Part shown: positions 27,849 through 44,243 of the stretch, in pieces
Numbering within the stretch: the stretch's first letter is position 1
Layout of the letters: every line of letters starts with the position of its first letter
Notes under the pieces: model-generated
Database searches by the model: none
What the model was told of the DNA's origin: nothing
What the model saw: the letters and a program-made list of their open reading frames with translations, nothing else
Assembly (NCBI GenBank): GCA_032207245.1
Contig: CM063502.1
Location: forward strand, 69,434,116 to 69,498,115
DNA: 64,000 nt
Direction of reading: 5' to 3'
DNA from: Pardosa pseudoannulata
Taxonomy: Eukaryota; Arthropoda; Arachnida; Araneae; Lycosidae
Position numbers and translations under genes: made by a program

Positions 27849-29695
27849 ATGTTTTGTAAAATTGAACACAACTCTAACACATTGTTTGAAGATCCTTTAA
27901 AGCTTATAGAGGTTGCTATATATCTTGTATGTGAGAATTTGAGTACAACAGAAGACAGTACTCTTTTTCATACGACCGTCTCGGTGAAATATTATTTCGT
28001 TGAATTGCACGTTGCAACACAGATGCAACTTAGCCCTCTGTTTTGTTCGTACAAGAAAAAATTGTGCAAAATAATACATTTAATGTTGTTAATCCTAGAA
28101 TGATATCTGAAAGACGTTTTGAACTTAAAAAATAATAGATTAAAATAAATTTAATAGACAATAAATTAATTTTTAAATGAAACCTTTACTTATTATTAAT
28201 TATTTTTGAAAATAAATTTAAAAAAAATATTGCAGACATAACAATATAACAGAGCTAGAAGAAAACAGTATAGTCTTTTCTTCTAACGAAGAAAATTTTT
28301 AAAATATATCATGGTTATTAAAACAGTTATGACTAAATAAACTGATACACCCTTTTAACCGGTGGAATATATAAAGATCAATTTATGAGTCCTCACAGGG
28401 AATAATCTAAAGGAAATTAACAATAGATTTGTCATAAATTGACATACATACTCACTAGAAGCCCTAAATTATAGGCATCAATTGTAAGCCCATTTTTATA
28501 TCAGCCAATGTTATAATTTTTCAGGCTACTTAATACCTTTAAGTTGCATAGGGCGTAATTTTAAACTCGTTATACGTATGTTTCATATAATTTAAAATCC
28601 ATTTTATCTAAAACGGCAAGATAAGTTTTCATAAATATCGAAAATATTCAGTTTAAAAGTAAATTTTAAGTATACTTTTAATGGTACAAAATAAAAGAAT
28701 ATCGTTAACACACATTATAAAATAATCTCCAGACACAAACTAACTACCGTTTGACAGTGATTCTTTTTGCTAAATTCATAATAAAGTCGTTACAAATTTT
28801 TCTAATCTTTTTAACAGTAGTTATTCTCCCGAAAACCACCAAAGCGAAGTTATTATCATTTCTTTATTTCAGGCAATGAAATCCATTCTTCTAAAAAGGA
28901 ACAATATAAAATGCCTCTCTTGAATAAAGATAAAGACCTTTTGAAAGTATTCAATTGAGGTATGCATTCTAAGCCATAAGCACATAAATTTTAGGAAGTG
29001 AAAGAAAGACATTAAAGAGGCCTTTTCCTTGAAAGGGAAGTAAAGAAGAAGAGTTCGAATTAATTAATCCAAATCTCTACATTAATAATAACAGGAGATC
29101 ATTGGTAGTCTTTTTCAAGATGGGAAATTAAGACTTCTGTTATTGGATGGCACAAAAGCGTATTCCATAGTAATACTAATTTGGATATTCTATTTTTAAA
29201 GGAATATCTTTGACAAACTTTTTTATAAAGGGTCTTTGGTTTGAAAATTGCAAACTATCCGCATTAAGTATTATTTTTATTTTGAGCGTTTTAATATCTA
29301 TATGAATATCTAAAACGAAAGATAGCTAATTAGAAGTGTAACTGTAATGATTAGACTAACTATTTTCCACTAAGTAAGATATAATTTCAAAAATTTTATT
29401 ACTGGAAAATTTATACTACACTATGTCCTTACAATAATGCACTCAAATTGTTTTACACCCTTATCACTTCGAAAGTCGTCTAAACATCGTGATATTACAC
29501 TATCGATATTTGTCTTAATTTTCCTCTTGAGACACTTTTCCTCTAGCATTGTTACTCTTTAAATCTTTAGAATTTTATCTCTGATAGAATAGCTTTTATT
29601 TAATACTTTAAATATATAATTTAATATCGATAAATTACTCAACAGTGGAATGATGCTTGTCTTATAGTCAACCGCATTTTAGAAGTATTCATTCA

Positions 29696-29698
<3 letters not shown>
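27849..29698. other. Gene-free AT-rich stretch
   Basis: No gene or repeat supported. Confidence 0.6.

Positions 29699-29785
<87 letters not shown>
29699..29785. repeat. (TA)n microsatellite
   Basis: About 87 bp of TA interrupted once by GTAC near 29751. Confidence 0.96.
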
Positions 29786-31640
<1,855 letters not shown>

Positions 31641-32348
31641 TTTTCTAGTGAAATTTTCACGGGTACAGTGGCATTTCTTAACGTTTATTTGTCAACTTTT
31701 AAAACTTTATAACACATTATTCTAGTATGTTAATAGCTATTTAGATCGTAATATATTATAAGCCTTGCGAAATCATTAATTTTTTCAAGAAGAAAAATTT
31801 AAATCTCTCTAAACCTTTTTCTACTGAAATTTCACGGGTACAGTCTTATTTCTTAACATTTATTCTTGAACTTTAAAAACTTGATAACACATTATTCTAG
31901 TATGTTAATAGCTATTTAGATCGCAATATATTATAAGCCTTGCGAAATCATTAATTTTTTCAAGAAGAAAAATTTAAATCTCTCTAAAACGCTTTCTAGT
32001 GAAATTTCACGGGTACAGTGGCATTTCTTAACGTTTATTTGTGAACTTTTAAAACTTGATAACACATTATTCTAGTATGTTATTAGCTATTTAAATCGTA
32101 AAATATTATAAGCCTTGCGAAATGCTTAATTTCTTCAAGAAGAAAAATTTAAATCTCTCTAAACCGTTTTCTAGTGAAATTTCACGAGTACAGTGGCATT
32201 TCTTAACATTTATACGTGAACTTTTAAAACTTGATAACACATTATTCTAGTATGTTAATAGCTATTTACATCGTAATATATTACAAGCCTTGCGAAAGGC
32301 TTTCATCCTCTAATTTTTTCAAGAAGAAAAATTTAAATCTCTCTAAAC
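31641..32348. repeat. Tandem array, 4 x about 175 bp
   Basis: Units begin with TTTCTA(G/C)TGAAAT at 31641, 31817, 31994 and 32167. Each contains TTTCACGGGTACAG, GATAACACATTATTCTAG and AAGCCTTGCGAAA, and ends AAATCTCTCTAAA. Copies are roughly 90% alike by eye; the last carries a small insertion near 32300. Non-coding. Confidence 0.95.
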
Positions 32349-33407
32349 CGCTTTTAGTTGGTAATTTTTCACAAAAACAATTAACTTTATGCAAAAAATA
32401 ACCAATTACTTGTTATTCAGAAAACATCATTAATGAAACAGCTTGATATTTCTTCATACGTTTTTTCTAAATCCTCTCTTACTTGATACAAGTATTTTTC
32501 TAAAATGTTTTAGTACTGTTTTAAATTGTTGTTTTATCAATTATGGAAATAAATGTTATGAAGTTTAACATCCAATTAATTCCTTTTTTCCGCAGTCTAG
32601 CTAACTTTTCATTTTTTAATATGGAGAAGAGCAGGAATTAATACTTTCTCCTGTTGAAATAACAGTTACTGTCCTCAAGGGACGTAAGTGCTCATTCTCG
32701 TCATTTTGAATGACAATAAATTTAGTTAAATATAAAAAAGTTATCAAAATTTTAATTTAGAAGTCATTAAAATTAAGAAAAAAGAAATGACGTTGTAATT
32801 TATATAAAATAATTTTTTATACAAACTCTATTTACAGAATGGAGAATTTTCATTTTTAAGTATCAAAAAATTATAAGTATTAATGCCAATTTACGCTCAT
32901 AATTCTTTGATGCTGAAATATTATACATATTAAAATATCTTCGTCCATCGTTTTCTTCATAATTATCATAATATGAATTAATGCAAGATTAAATGCTTTT
33001 ACTGTTTTCAAATTTTTGTAAATTTAAATGATGTAAATGACATTAATAAAATATATGTATGAAATTAAAGTAATGTAATAAATGTAGTAACAATAGTTCT
33101 TATTAAAGCATTTACTCGTCAGTCCAATAATAAATAATATTGTTTGTTATTAAAACTTTAATAAACTAAAAATGTTCTAAAAAACTTATTTTTTAGTTAA
33201 TTTGTTGCCTTATTCTAATAGGTTTCTGAGTGGCTTAGGTTTCAACACTGAATATTATTTTATAGTACGAGAAAGAAATACTTAAATTTGCATTAATAAT
33301 CTATTTTATATAATTATAAAACTAAAACGAAAATAGTATGTTAAACAGATTTACAATTCTGGTATATATTTATGCATTTGTACGCTTTGTAAAATTTATC
33401 CGAATTA
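32349..33407. other. Gene-free AT-rich stretch
   Basis: No gene or repeat supported. Confidence 0.6.
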
Positions 33408-33640
33408 AAAAAAAACTAAACTCCTCGGCGCAACAGCCTCTAGGGGGCCAGGACCTACAGCGCCAATCTCAGTTTCCGAGAGTAAGGGCCGTGGGGTGCG
33501 AAGCATATGTTCCGGTTAGGTGGTCAACCTTACGTGGAACCCCCAGTGTTCAGTTGTCAGGCATGCTTGATCCTCAGTTTGTCTGCCCACTTAAGGGATG
33601 AAAGGCTGCGTCAACTTTACCCAGTCCGGGGATCGAACCA
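33408..33640 (-). mobile_element. tRNA-derived SINE, family C, 5'-truncated
   Basis: Matches 10620-10899 on the same strand: an A-run at the plus-strand left end, CTAAACTCCTCGG, GCGAAGCATATGTTCCGG, TTAGGTGGTCAAC, and the B-box region GGTTCGATCCCCGG read on the minus strand at about 33627-33640. The A-box part of the tRNA head is missing, so it is truncated on the transcription-start side, as is usual for retrotransposed copies. The 87-codon frame at 33338-33601 crosses it by chance. Confidence 0.85.
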
Positions 33641-36189
33641 TTTATGCGAACACCTGCAGAAAATTGCTGAATAATTATTAAAAATTTATAAAAAAAGGAA
33701 ATACTTTAAAATTTGAGTTACTAGTTTATTTTTTATAATTAACAAACAATGAAATAAATAGTATATTAAACAATTTTACTGTTCTAGTACATATTTAAAC
33801 ATTATTATTCTTTGTAGAGCGCATGTAAATTATTGGAGTTATATCTAGATTCTGAATCTTAGAAATATAATCTATAAACTTTTCACTTATAATATAATAA
33901 GCATTACTTACAGGCCAATGTTGCTTCTCCTCAGATATAATTCAAACTGCATAATCTAATAAAATGAATAATTCTGAAGTCATCAACAATGCTTTTATTT
34001 TAACGAATAATATTTCTCTTTTTCCTCTAGGTTAGTTTTTATACCAAACGTTGCTGAATCTGTATGAAAAGTCATACTTATGAATTTCAGTCAACGTTTA
34101 AATTGATTCTTTCTATAATTCTGCCATAGATTATCTTAAATAATATTATTCTTTTGGAACGAGTCTTCCACAAATTTGACAACCTGCCACATCCTGTGAT
34201 AAATTTAAGAACTTCAAGGGTTTTAGCTCTTCGTAATAGATGAGTTCTGACCTCAGCAATTCTTTCAAGCACTTGTTCTCATTTAGAACAGCTATTGATC
34301 TGTATATAATGTTTATCAAGCCTCCAAGCCTCATTTTGCGATAGTGTGTCTATCAGTTGAAACCGTGAAATATAAATATTTCAATATCAATATTTTTCAT
34401 TTGAACCGATTTTAAATCCAAATTACTACTGATGACTAATGCACTGTAAACGGTTTTCAAGCTTGGACTTTTAAACAGCCAAATTAATCTTAATAAGTAG
34501 AAACTGAACAATTTTAATTTTAAAAAATGACTCAGCCTGTAATGATACTTTTCTTTTACTGTCTGGCTCGTGGTCTTTGCTCTAAAAGGATAAATTTTAC
34601 TTTATAGTATAGTTTTGTTTATCCGGTCGATATATTCTCTTACGCAGAATCGGTATATTGTTTTTACTTATTTCATCACTACCCCAATGCAATGTTTTCT
34701 TGTAAAACACTATTGGCACTTTCATATAGTCCTTTCTGTATCAATGGATAGCCTTAAGTGATCTTGATATCAATAAACCACTAAAATTTATACCGAAATC
34801 ATAACTTTACAAAAAAAAATTGCTTTTCTCAAAACTCTTATCCTCTTTTTTTCTATTAATATTTTCATTTATACACTACTGAGATAAAAATTTAAGATTA
34901 TTTATATGATTTTAAAAGTCCTCTGACCATTCTGTTTAAATTACTACTTTTAGTGACCATAAAATACAAGACTTCGTTGGTATGTTAATAAAATTTGGAT
35001 ACTGTCATGTTTAAAGAGCATAGTTTAAAGATTACCCCAGATTGCTAGAAATAAAATTTACGTTAAACATTTTATTTCTAGCCTCTTTTTAATTTTAAAG
35101 GATTAAGTACCGAATTCAATGCTAGTGTAATTAATAAAATGTGATAAATTTATTGTAGGTATCCAAAAAAATAACTTTTATAATTTAATAAAACACAGAA
35201 TGGAAATTTCTGGTGAAAGGAGATAATATGTGAATCTTTGGGCATAATATAACTTTTTATAAAATATTGGAATATTTAAACTCTATACCAATAGTGAAAT
35301 TAACGTTATCCCTAACCAAGTTTTCTGCTAAACAAGAGGAAATACTAAATTGCGATTTCTAAGAAATATTCCCCACTGAACTTTTTCAGGGACTAACAAT
35401 AGGATAGTTTTACACTGAATAGATGCATCGTCCAGTGCAAAAGGCTAGGGAAATTTTTCTGGGTTTGAAGGAAAAATTATTTGTTTAATATCTGTAATTC
35501 CCTATGTTTTTGCAGAGGAAACTATAATTCTATATTGCTCTGTACTTTAAACTTAAAAAGTTTTCTTTTTAAGTAAAATAATAAAACAAATGATATTGAA
35601 GCATTTATTTTATTTTTGTTCTTAAGAGGATAAATGAAGACTTTTTGGCTTTAATCAAAAATAAAATGGTTTATTCCCAATTTTTTTATAGAGAACTAGC
35701 TTTTGAAGTCATCAACCAAAATTTTTGTGATTTACTTACTAGTTTAAATTTACTTTTATTCATATACAAATATTTTACAACAATAAATCTCCCTTTAATA
35801 CGAAACTCAATCTACAAACGTCAATTTCCTAAGACCTATTTCATTTAATGTAGGCAAGTTCACTTTACAGACACTACATTTAATTTATTTTAAACAAATA
35901 AAATTTTAAATGAAAAAAAAAAACAAAATTTAACAAATATTATTTTATTAAGCTAATATTTATGATAAGTGTTCAGAAATCAAATAGAAAATAAAAATGA
36001 TAAAAAAATTTAAGTGTGAAATCTGCCATTTTAGTTTTATTTTTCTATAAACTTTTATCTTATTTAAAAAAAAATATTTTTTTATTCTATCTGAAGATTC
36101 TTAGGTATTTATTATAGGGATTTAAAGATATTATATGTACCTTATTAAATATCTACATTTTCAAAATATTTAAAGAAATTAAATACATT
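33641..36189. other. Gene-free AT-rich stretch
   Basis: Short frames only (34087-34272, 34146-34334, 35645-35848). One contains a CQIC motif, but no domain can be named. No gene supported. Confidence 0.55.
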
Positions 36190-37375
36190 CAATAATTACT
36201 GTATTTAAATGTAGTTATTTGGATTTCTATTTTAACTTACTTTATATTGTAACTTTTTATTAGTTAAAATAAGTAATATTTCTTACATATTAAAACAAAT
36301 TAAAAATAAATAAAAAAAGTTCATAATTATTACACGTTGTAATAAATATCACCTTTAGAGCCTTTGTAAAAAGTTGTGTTTGGATCTTTATTACATATAT
36401 ATCATTTAATACATTACAGTATAATTCACATATTTCCATGAAATGCATTTTAATAAATATTGATTTTATCCAAAATTTTTTATAATTTTCTGCTTTATGA
36501 ATAAAATTCTCTCATTTGAGTAAAATCTTTGCATTTTTTGGTAATTTCATTTTATATATATTTCACATTAACATGAATATGTTTTTTCTAAAATTGTTTA
36601 AACTGAAGTCTTTGAAATTTGCTATATCAATATAAGTTTTCATGTATATATATTACATAATATTCATATGAAATATTTCCTTCTTTGAAGGTTATTACAG
36701 CATTGTTTTATTATTTTTACTATGTTTGAAATTTTGAAGGCTTTTAGGATATGGTTTTCAAAATATCATTTTAACCCTTAATTTGATAAGATATTTTTTC
36801 AAATATTTTTTAATTTTAATTTCTGTTATTTTTCCATGTCTGTATATACATTAGGATCTCTGTAAAATAAACAAAAAAATATATCATTTTCCATTTTTGA
36901 GATAATTAATGTCTTCTGTGGCGAACACTGACAATTATGTTATATAGTAGTTATAAATATACGTGTCCGGTATAGCGGACTTAACCAAATTAAGGGTTAA
37001 CTGTCTACTTTTTCAGATCTTTGCATTTTCAGTTAAGTATTTTTCTTTAAACATTTTATTTAAATGTAGACATTTGCATTTATCACCTAACTTATATCTT
37101 TTATTAGTGAAGACAATGCATATTACAAGCTAAAACACATTCATACTATATGTTCATAAATATATCACCCTGTAATAAATATCACAATATGTAGAAATTG
37201 AACATCGATAGAGTCATATACTGAATATTGCTAATATAGAATTTTAGATTCTGTCATATTTAACGTATGTACATTCTTTAACACATGCTGACGCATTTCA
37301 AACAACTTCCATGAAATAAATTTTTAAAATATTTTAGTTCCAGATTTTGTTTTAAAATTTTCTGCATTATTTAAA
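36190..37375. repeat. Old diverged tandem duplication with a MITE between
   Basis: Segment 36190-36515 aligns in order with 37025-37375. Shared landmarks include TTTAAATGTAG, TTTTATTAGT, GTTCATAA-TAT, GTAATAAATATCAC (near 36339 and 37172), TTCCATGAAAT and AAAATTTTCTGC. The period is about 833 bp. The MITE 36771-37000 lies in the spacer. Identity is low and the alignment was done by eye. Confidence 0.5.
36771..37000 (-). mobile_element. piggyBac-type MITE, family 1 (with TTAA duplications)
   Basis: A 222-bp body (36775-36996) lies between two TTAA sites. It is homologous to the reverse complement of 6702-6931: GGACTTAACCAAATTAAGGG at its right end mirrors CCCTTAATTTGGTAAGTCC there. Shared internal blocks include CCATGTCTGTATA, GATCTCTGTAAAATAAAC and TCATTTTCCATTTTTGAG. 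It has no open frame and depends on a transposase encoded elsewhere. Confidence 0.8.
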
Positions 37376-39114
<1,739 letters not shown>

Positions 39115-39550
39115 AGTGTAAGACAGAGTATAATATGGTGGTCTAAAGTCATGGTCAGAAAAAGAAGCCATTTTAGTCTCGAAAGAGGGTGTGTGTGTCG
39201 ATGGGACGGGTTCCCATTTCATTATAGTGATGAGATAAACTGAGGGATCAGCTAACAAAAATAATCTCAATAACAACCTATCTCTGATATCGCGCATTTC
39301 TTTTTTGATCAGAATTTTCTAAAGAGATAACTAGGGCACGATAAATTATTATGTTTTAGAACCTCTACCCTGAGAACATGAAATGTAGTCCCAGTGGTCA
39401 TTAAACAAAAAGACTCGTGGTTTTTGCCCTTGATTTCAGATTTGAAAACCCCTGAGAATTTTTTAGGGCTTTCGGCTATAAATTTACATCGGACTGCACA
39501 GAAGCAATGTGGATCTGCAGTTACCCCTGTGATGGTCTAAATTGCAGATT

Positions 39551-39555
<5 letters not shown>
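39115..39555. other. Gene-free unique block
   Basis: Less AT-rich than average, with GGGTGTGTGTGTCG near 39187 and GATGGGACGGGTTCCC near 39201. No gene recognised; it could be part of an old mobile element. Confidence 0.4.
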
Positions 39556-39615
<60 letters not shown>

Positions 39616-39632
39616 TGTGTGTGTATGTGTAA
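39556..39632. repeat. (TA)n microsatellite ending in TG repeats
   Basis: About 58 bp of TA, then CATATATGTGTGTGTATGTG. The TG-rich end is again on the right. Confidence 0.95.
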
Positions 39633-39739
39633 TGGGTGTTTTTGATCCTCTGAAATGTTAGAAGGATATTCATACTGGGTGCAGTGTAGTCGTAGATGTT
39701 GAAAGTCACCACAAAAATTCGTAAAATAAATGGGTTTTT

Positions 39740-39835
39740 TTAACGCCATCCATCTCTGGGGCTCTCCCGCCAAAATGTTTACATTTTCTTATATAATACT
39801 GTGCGGAAGTAAGCCAACCAATCAGAGTGTTGAGA
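39740..39835. promoter_or_regulatory. Candidate promoter-like motif cluster (E2F-type and CCAAT)
   Basis: The minus strand reads CATTTTGGCGGGAG at 39763-39776, a near-perfect E2F-type site. The plus strand reads ACCAATCAGAG at 39817-39827, an NF-Y-type CCAAT box. In animals this pair is common in cell-cycle gene promoters. No coding gene follows on either side; the gypsy relic at 40065-41045 is the nearest coding-derived sequence. Chance occurrence or a mobile-element promoter is quite possible. Confidence 0.25.
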
Positions 39836-40064
39836 GTTGGACTCGTGGAGAATATTAGAAGTGAAACGTAGGTCAAGAAATTGTATTAAATTAGTTGAGC
39901 TAAGCAGAAGTTTATTTTATTTTCTCGAAGTCTTCAAAGATTTTATTGGGATTTTAATTCACAAAGATTACACAATTAATGGAGAAACAAAGGTATATCG
40001 CCAAAAGTTTAAATTTTTAAAGAGAATAGACAGGAGTTTATACTAGAAAGCAATTATAATTAAA

Positions 40065-41045
40065 ACGATGCTTTTGAAACTATTTCCTTTTCTGAACAAA
40101 GGGTTTTCTATGCTGGCATTTTTGACAGTGCATGACATATTTTCCACATATTTCGGTATATTCTTGGCCAATGAAATCGCTTTCTTATCGGGTCTATGTT
40201 TTATAAAATCCTCGATGTCTGAACATGCAAAATCAGCAAAATATCCTGTCTTAGAGACTTAGAAATGAAAGGGAAACCATGTTTTACCAATTAGATCCAA
40301 GTTAATTTTACGGAGTACTTCTCCAATATGTTCCAATTCTCTTTTCACTGTTCTACTATTTACTCCGCTCGTATTTACTCCTCAAGTCTTACATCTTTTT
40401 TATATTTGTCATCGATGTTATCAATAGTTACATTGGTGATAACTTCAGATGGCTTATTGTTCTCTTCCACTCGGTATCTGGACAAACTATCAGCACATTT
40501 GTTTATTTACTCTCTTATAAACGATTTGAGTATTATAGTTATGCAGTCTCAAGTCCACATGTCTTCCTAAGGGATCCTTTAGATTAGTTATGCAGCAAAG
40601 AGAGGGGTGATATGTCACGATTGAAAAATTATTACCAAAGAGATTCATCCCAAATGTTTTAATAGCTCATACTGCCTCAAAACATTATCTTTCATTCCTA
40701 GGATATTTCTTGCCAGTTTTGGTTAGTGTCCTAAAGGTATAAACAATAACTGTCTCTTTTTCATTCTGTATCTGAACAAAGATAGCTCCAATATCATAGC
40801 CGCAAGCATCCATTCACAACTCTGTTCCGGTATTTTCATAGTAAAGTACCAATATTTGTTTAAATTTAACTACTTTCTTCAGTTCTTCGAAAGTATTAGT
40901 CTTTTCATTTCCTTAGAGTTAATCATAGTCATCTTTCAGAAACAATTGAAATGATTCAGCGTGATCACAAAAATCTTTGATGAATCTCATTTTCTTTACC
41001 TAAAAACTGCTAGGTATTTGATGCAAGGTCTTGACATTATCTAGG
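40065..41045 (-). pseudogene. Ty3/gypsy retrotransposon pol relic (RT end, RNase H, integrase zinc finger)
   Basis: Read from 41045 downward, one minus-strand frame gives the reverse-transcriptase C-terminal motif RFIKDFCDHAESF (near 40988) and FEELKKVV. It continues with the RNase H motif MDACGYDIGAIFVQ (40772-40813), TLTKTGKKYPRNER, and NLKDPLGRHVDLRL near 40570. A frameshift near 40497 precedes ADSLSR (40477-40494). Further on, RFHWPRIY and, in another frame, CQKCQHRKP (near 40105) mark the integrase zinc-binding region. This is the gypsy domain order. In-frame stops fall inside the RNase H segment, and the usual TDH motif reads TYH at 40607-40615, so a catalytic aspartate is lost. No LTRs or gag were found. 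It is dead, and the RT palm is missing upstream. Confidence 0.88.
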
Positions 41046-41534
41046 ATTGTGGAATTTTTATTTTTTTTATTTTTCACACGTTTATTCCTTAGATCATTCT
41101 AGAATGGCTTTGATGCCAAGAGAGTAATGAAAGTTTTATAGCAATGTGAAAGCTGTAAATATTCATTTCGACAAATAATGGCATATTTATATCATATGAC
41201 GTCATTGGAATCCAATATACCTAAATTAAAGTTCAAATTAAAAGCCCATCCATAAACTATAGAATCTTATCATTGTAACCAGTCTTTAATAAAAACATAA
41301 GTATTTAAATGATAGAAAAAAATCTTACATGAAAAATTAAAAGGCTAAAAATCTAAGCAAATTGCTGTTGCGAGAATGACCAGAACAATTTTTGTAATAG
41401 CAGCAACATTTGTAGTTAGTTATACTGACAAAGAGGGTTTCTCCTCACACTGGAAATAGATGTTTTTCTTAGATTTTTAGCATTTTAACCTTTTATTATT
41501 ACGTAGAATTTTTTTAATTTATGTATACAATTTT
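41046..41534. other. Gene-free AT-rich stretch
   Basis: Nothing recognised. I do not see the rest of the reverse transcriptase continuing here, so the relic is truncated. Confidence 0.55.
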
Positions 41535-42276
41535 GAACGCATTCTTTTCTTTAAATCTAAGTTTATTTTAGTAAGCAACAGTATTCCTTCTTTTGGAAGC
41601 CGAGATATTATCATTATAAGCACTTTATTATTTAAAAAAAAACAGAAGTTAAAAACTACAAAATACTCCACATTTTTACATTTAAATCTTAATTTTCCTA
41701 CCCTCTTATATGTCATACAGTTGAGTCTAAATTGATAAATACAAGCATTATAGCTCATAAAGTTCTTTATTTTTTTCTGAAATTCAGACACTGATACGCA
41801 ATAAGATAAGCACTGTATTTATATATTTTAAGATTATTTATTATATGAACAAGATGGGGATTTACTTTAAAGCTTTCATTATGCGAAGCGTTTACGAAAA
41901 TTGTTGATCTGCATCTTTAGTATGAAAAGACTCTACCCCTCAATCATCGAAATTTTTTAAGATAGATCTTTTTAATAGATAATATTCCGTCATTTATTAT
42001 TTTAAAAGTAACCGAATGTTCATCGTAAAGATAGTATCCATATTTTTGCATTTTGATATCTTGATCTTCACACTTTTCTATATTACCATATAGTTAAAAA
42101 TGATAAATATTATAGGTTAAAAACGCTTACACTTTTTTTTCTGAAAAGAATAGCCGCTGCTTCACAATAAGATAAACATCTTATTTATATTTTTTACGAT
42201 TACTCCTGATATGAACACGATGGGGACTAATTTACTTTAAAGCTTTCATTATGCGAAGCGTGTACGAAAATTGTTG
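41535..42276. repeat. Diverged two-copy tandem repeat, about 371 bp
   Basis: The copies 41535-41905 and 41906-42276 share their ends most clearly (CAATAAGATAA, ATGAACA-GATGGGG, GCTTTCATTATGCGAAGCG near 41871 and 42242, then TACGAAAATTGTTGA). Earlier blocks are more diverged. A 90-codon minus frame (41519-41791) in copy A is not preserved in copy B. Confidence 0.8.
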
Positions 42277-43686
<1,410 letters not shown>

Positions 43687-43702
43687 GGGGTGGGGGGTTT
43701 GT

Positions 43703-44243
43703 GTGTTAGATCAAATACAAAATGATGGATGAAGGCTATATAATTTAACTTTTTTAAAAAATATAAGTGCCGCTCTCAATTATTTCTAATACATTAAACA
43801 TTAAACAATAGTATTATTAAATGTTAAAATTAGAGTTCGAATTTTTAATTTCTATTATACAAGAATATTTTGCTTTTTATTTATAGAATTGTAAAGGATG
43901 AAACAACTAATAGAGTCATAAATTCTGATTGTATATAAATTTATTATTTTTTTTTTCTTTTAATTCCTGAAGTGCTCAGGATGAGAGTGAGCACTGTGTG
44001 AATATTTTAGCAGTAAAATGACTGTAATATTAGAAACTATTTTTCTTAAACTTATTATATGATGAATTGGAAAAATATAAGAATAAGTTTTAAAAGTATG
44101 AAGACCACTCATGTAATGCACACTTTTGAGAGTCTATCGTCATAAGTACCTGAGAGTTGTAGCTATAACGACTTCATTTTTCGTGTAACGTGTCCGCTTC
44201 TTATCGCAATTGTAATTAGTTTGATTCACAATTTTATTAATTG
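43703..44243. other. Gene-free AT-rich stretch
   Basis: Nothing recognised. Confidence 0.6.

Noticed and set aside
27697..28103. Overlapping plus-strand frames of 67 and 101 codons
   Set aside because: They start inside a minus-strand SINE-A copy and continue into unique DNA; no domain and no splice or promoter context.
34087..34334. Minus-strand frames containing a CQIC motif
   Set aside because: A single CxxC without a zinc-finger pattern or extended similarity does not support a gene.
40068..40570. Plus-strand frames of 64 and 80 codons
   Set aside because: They are antisense shadows of the minus-strand gypsy pol relic.
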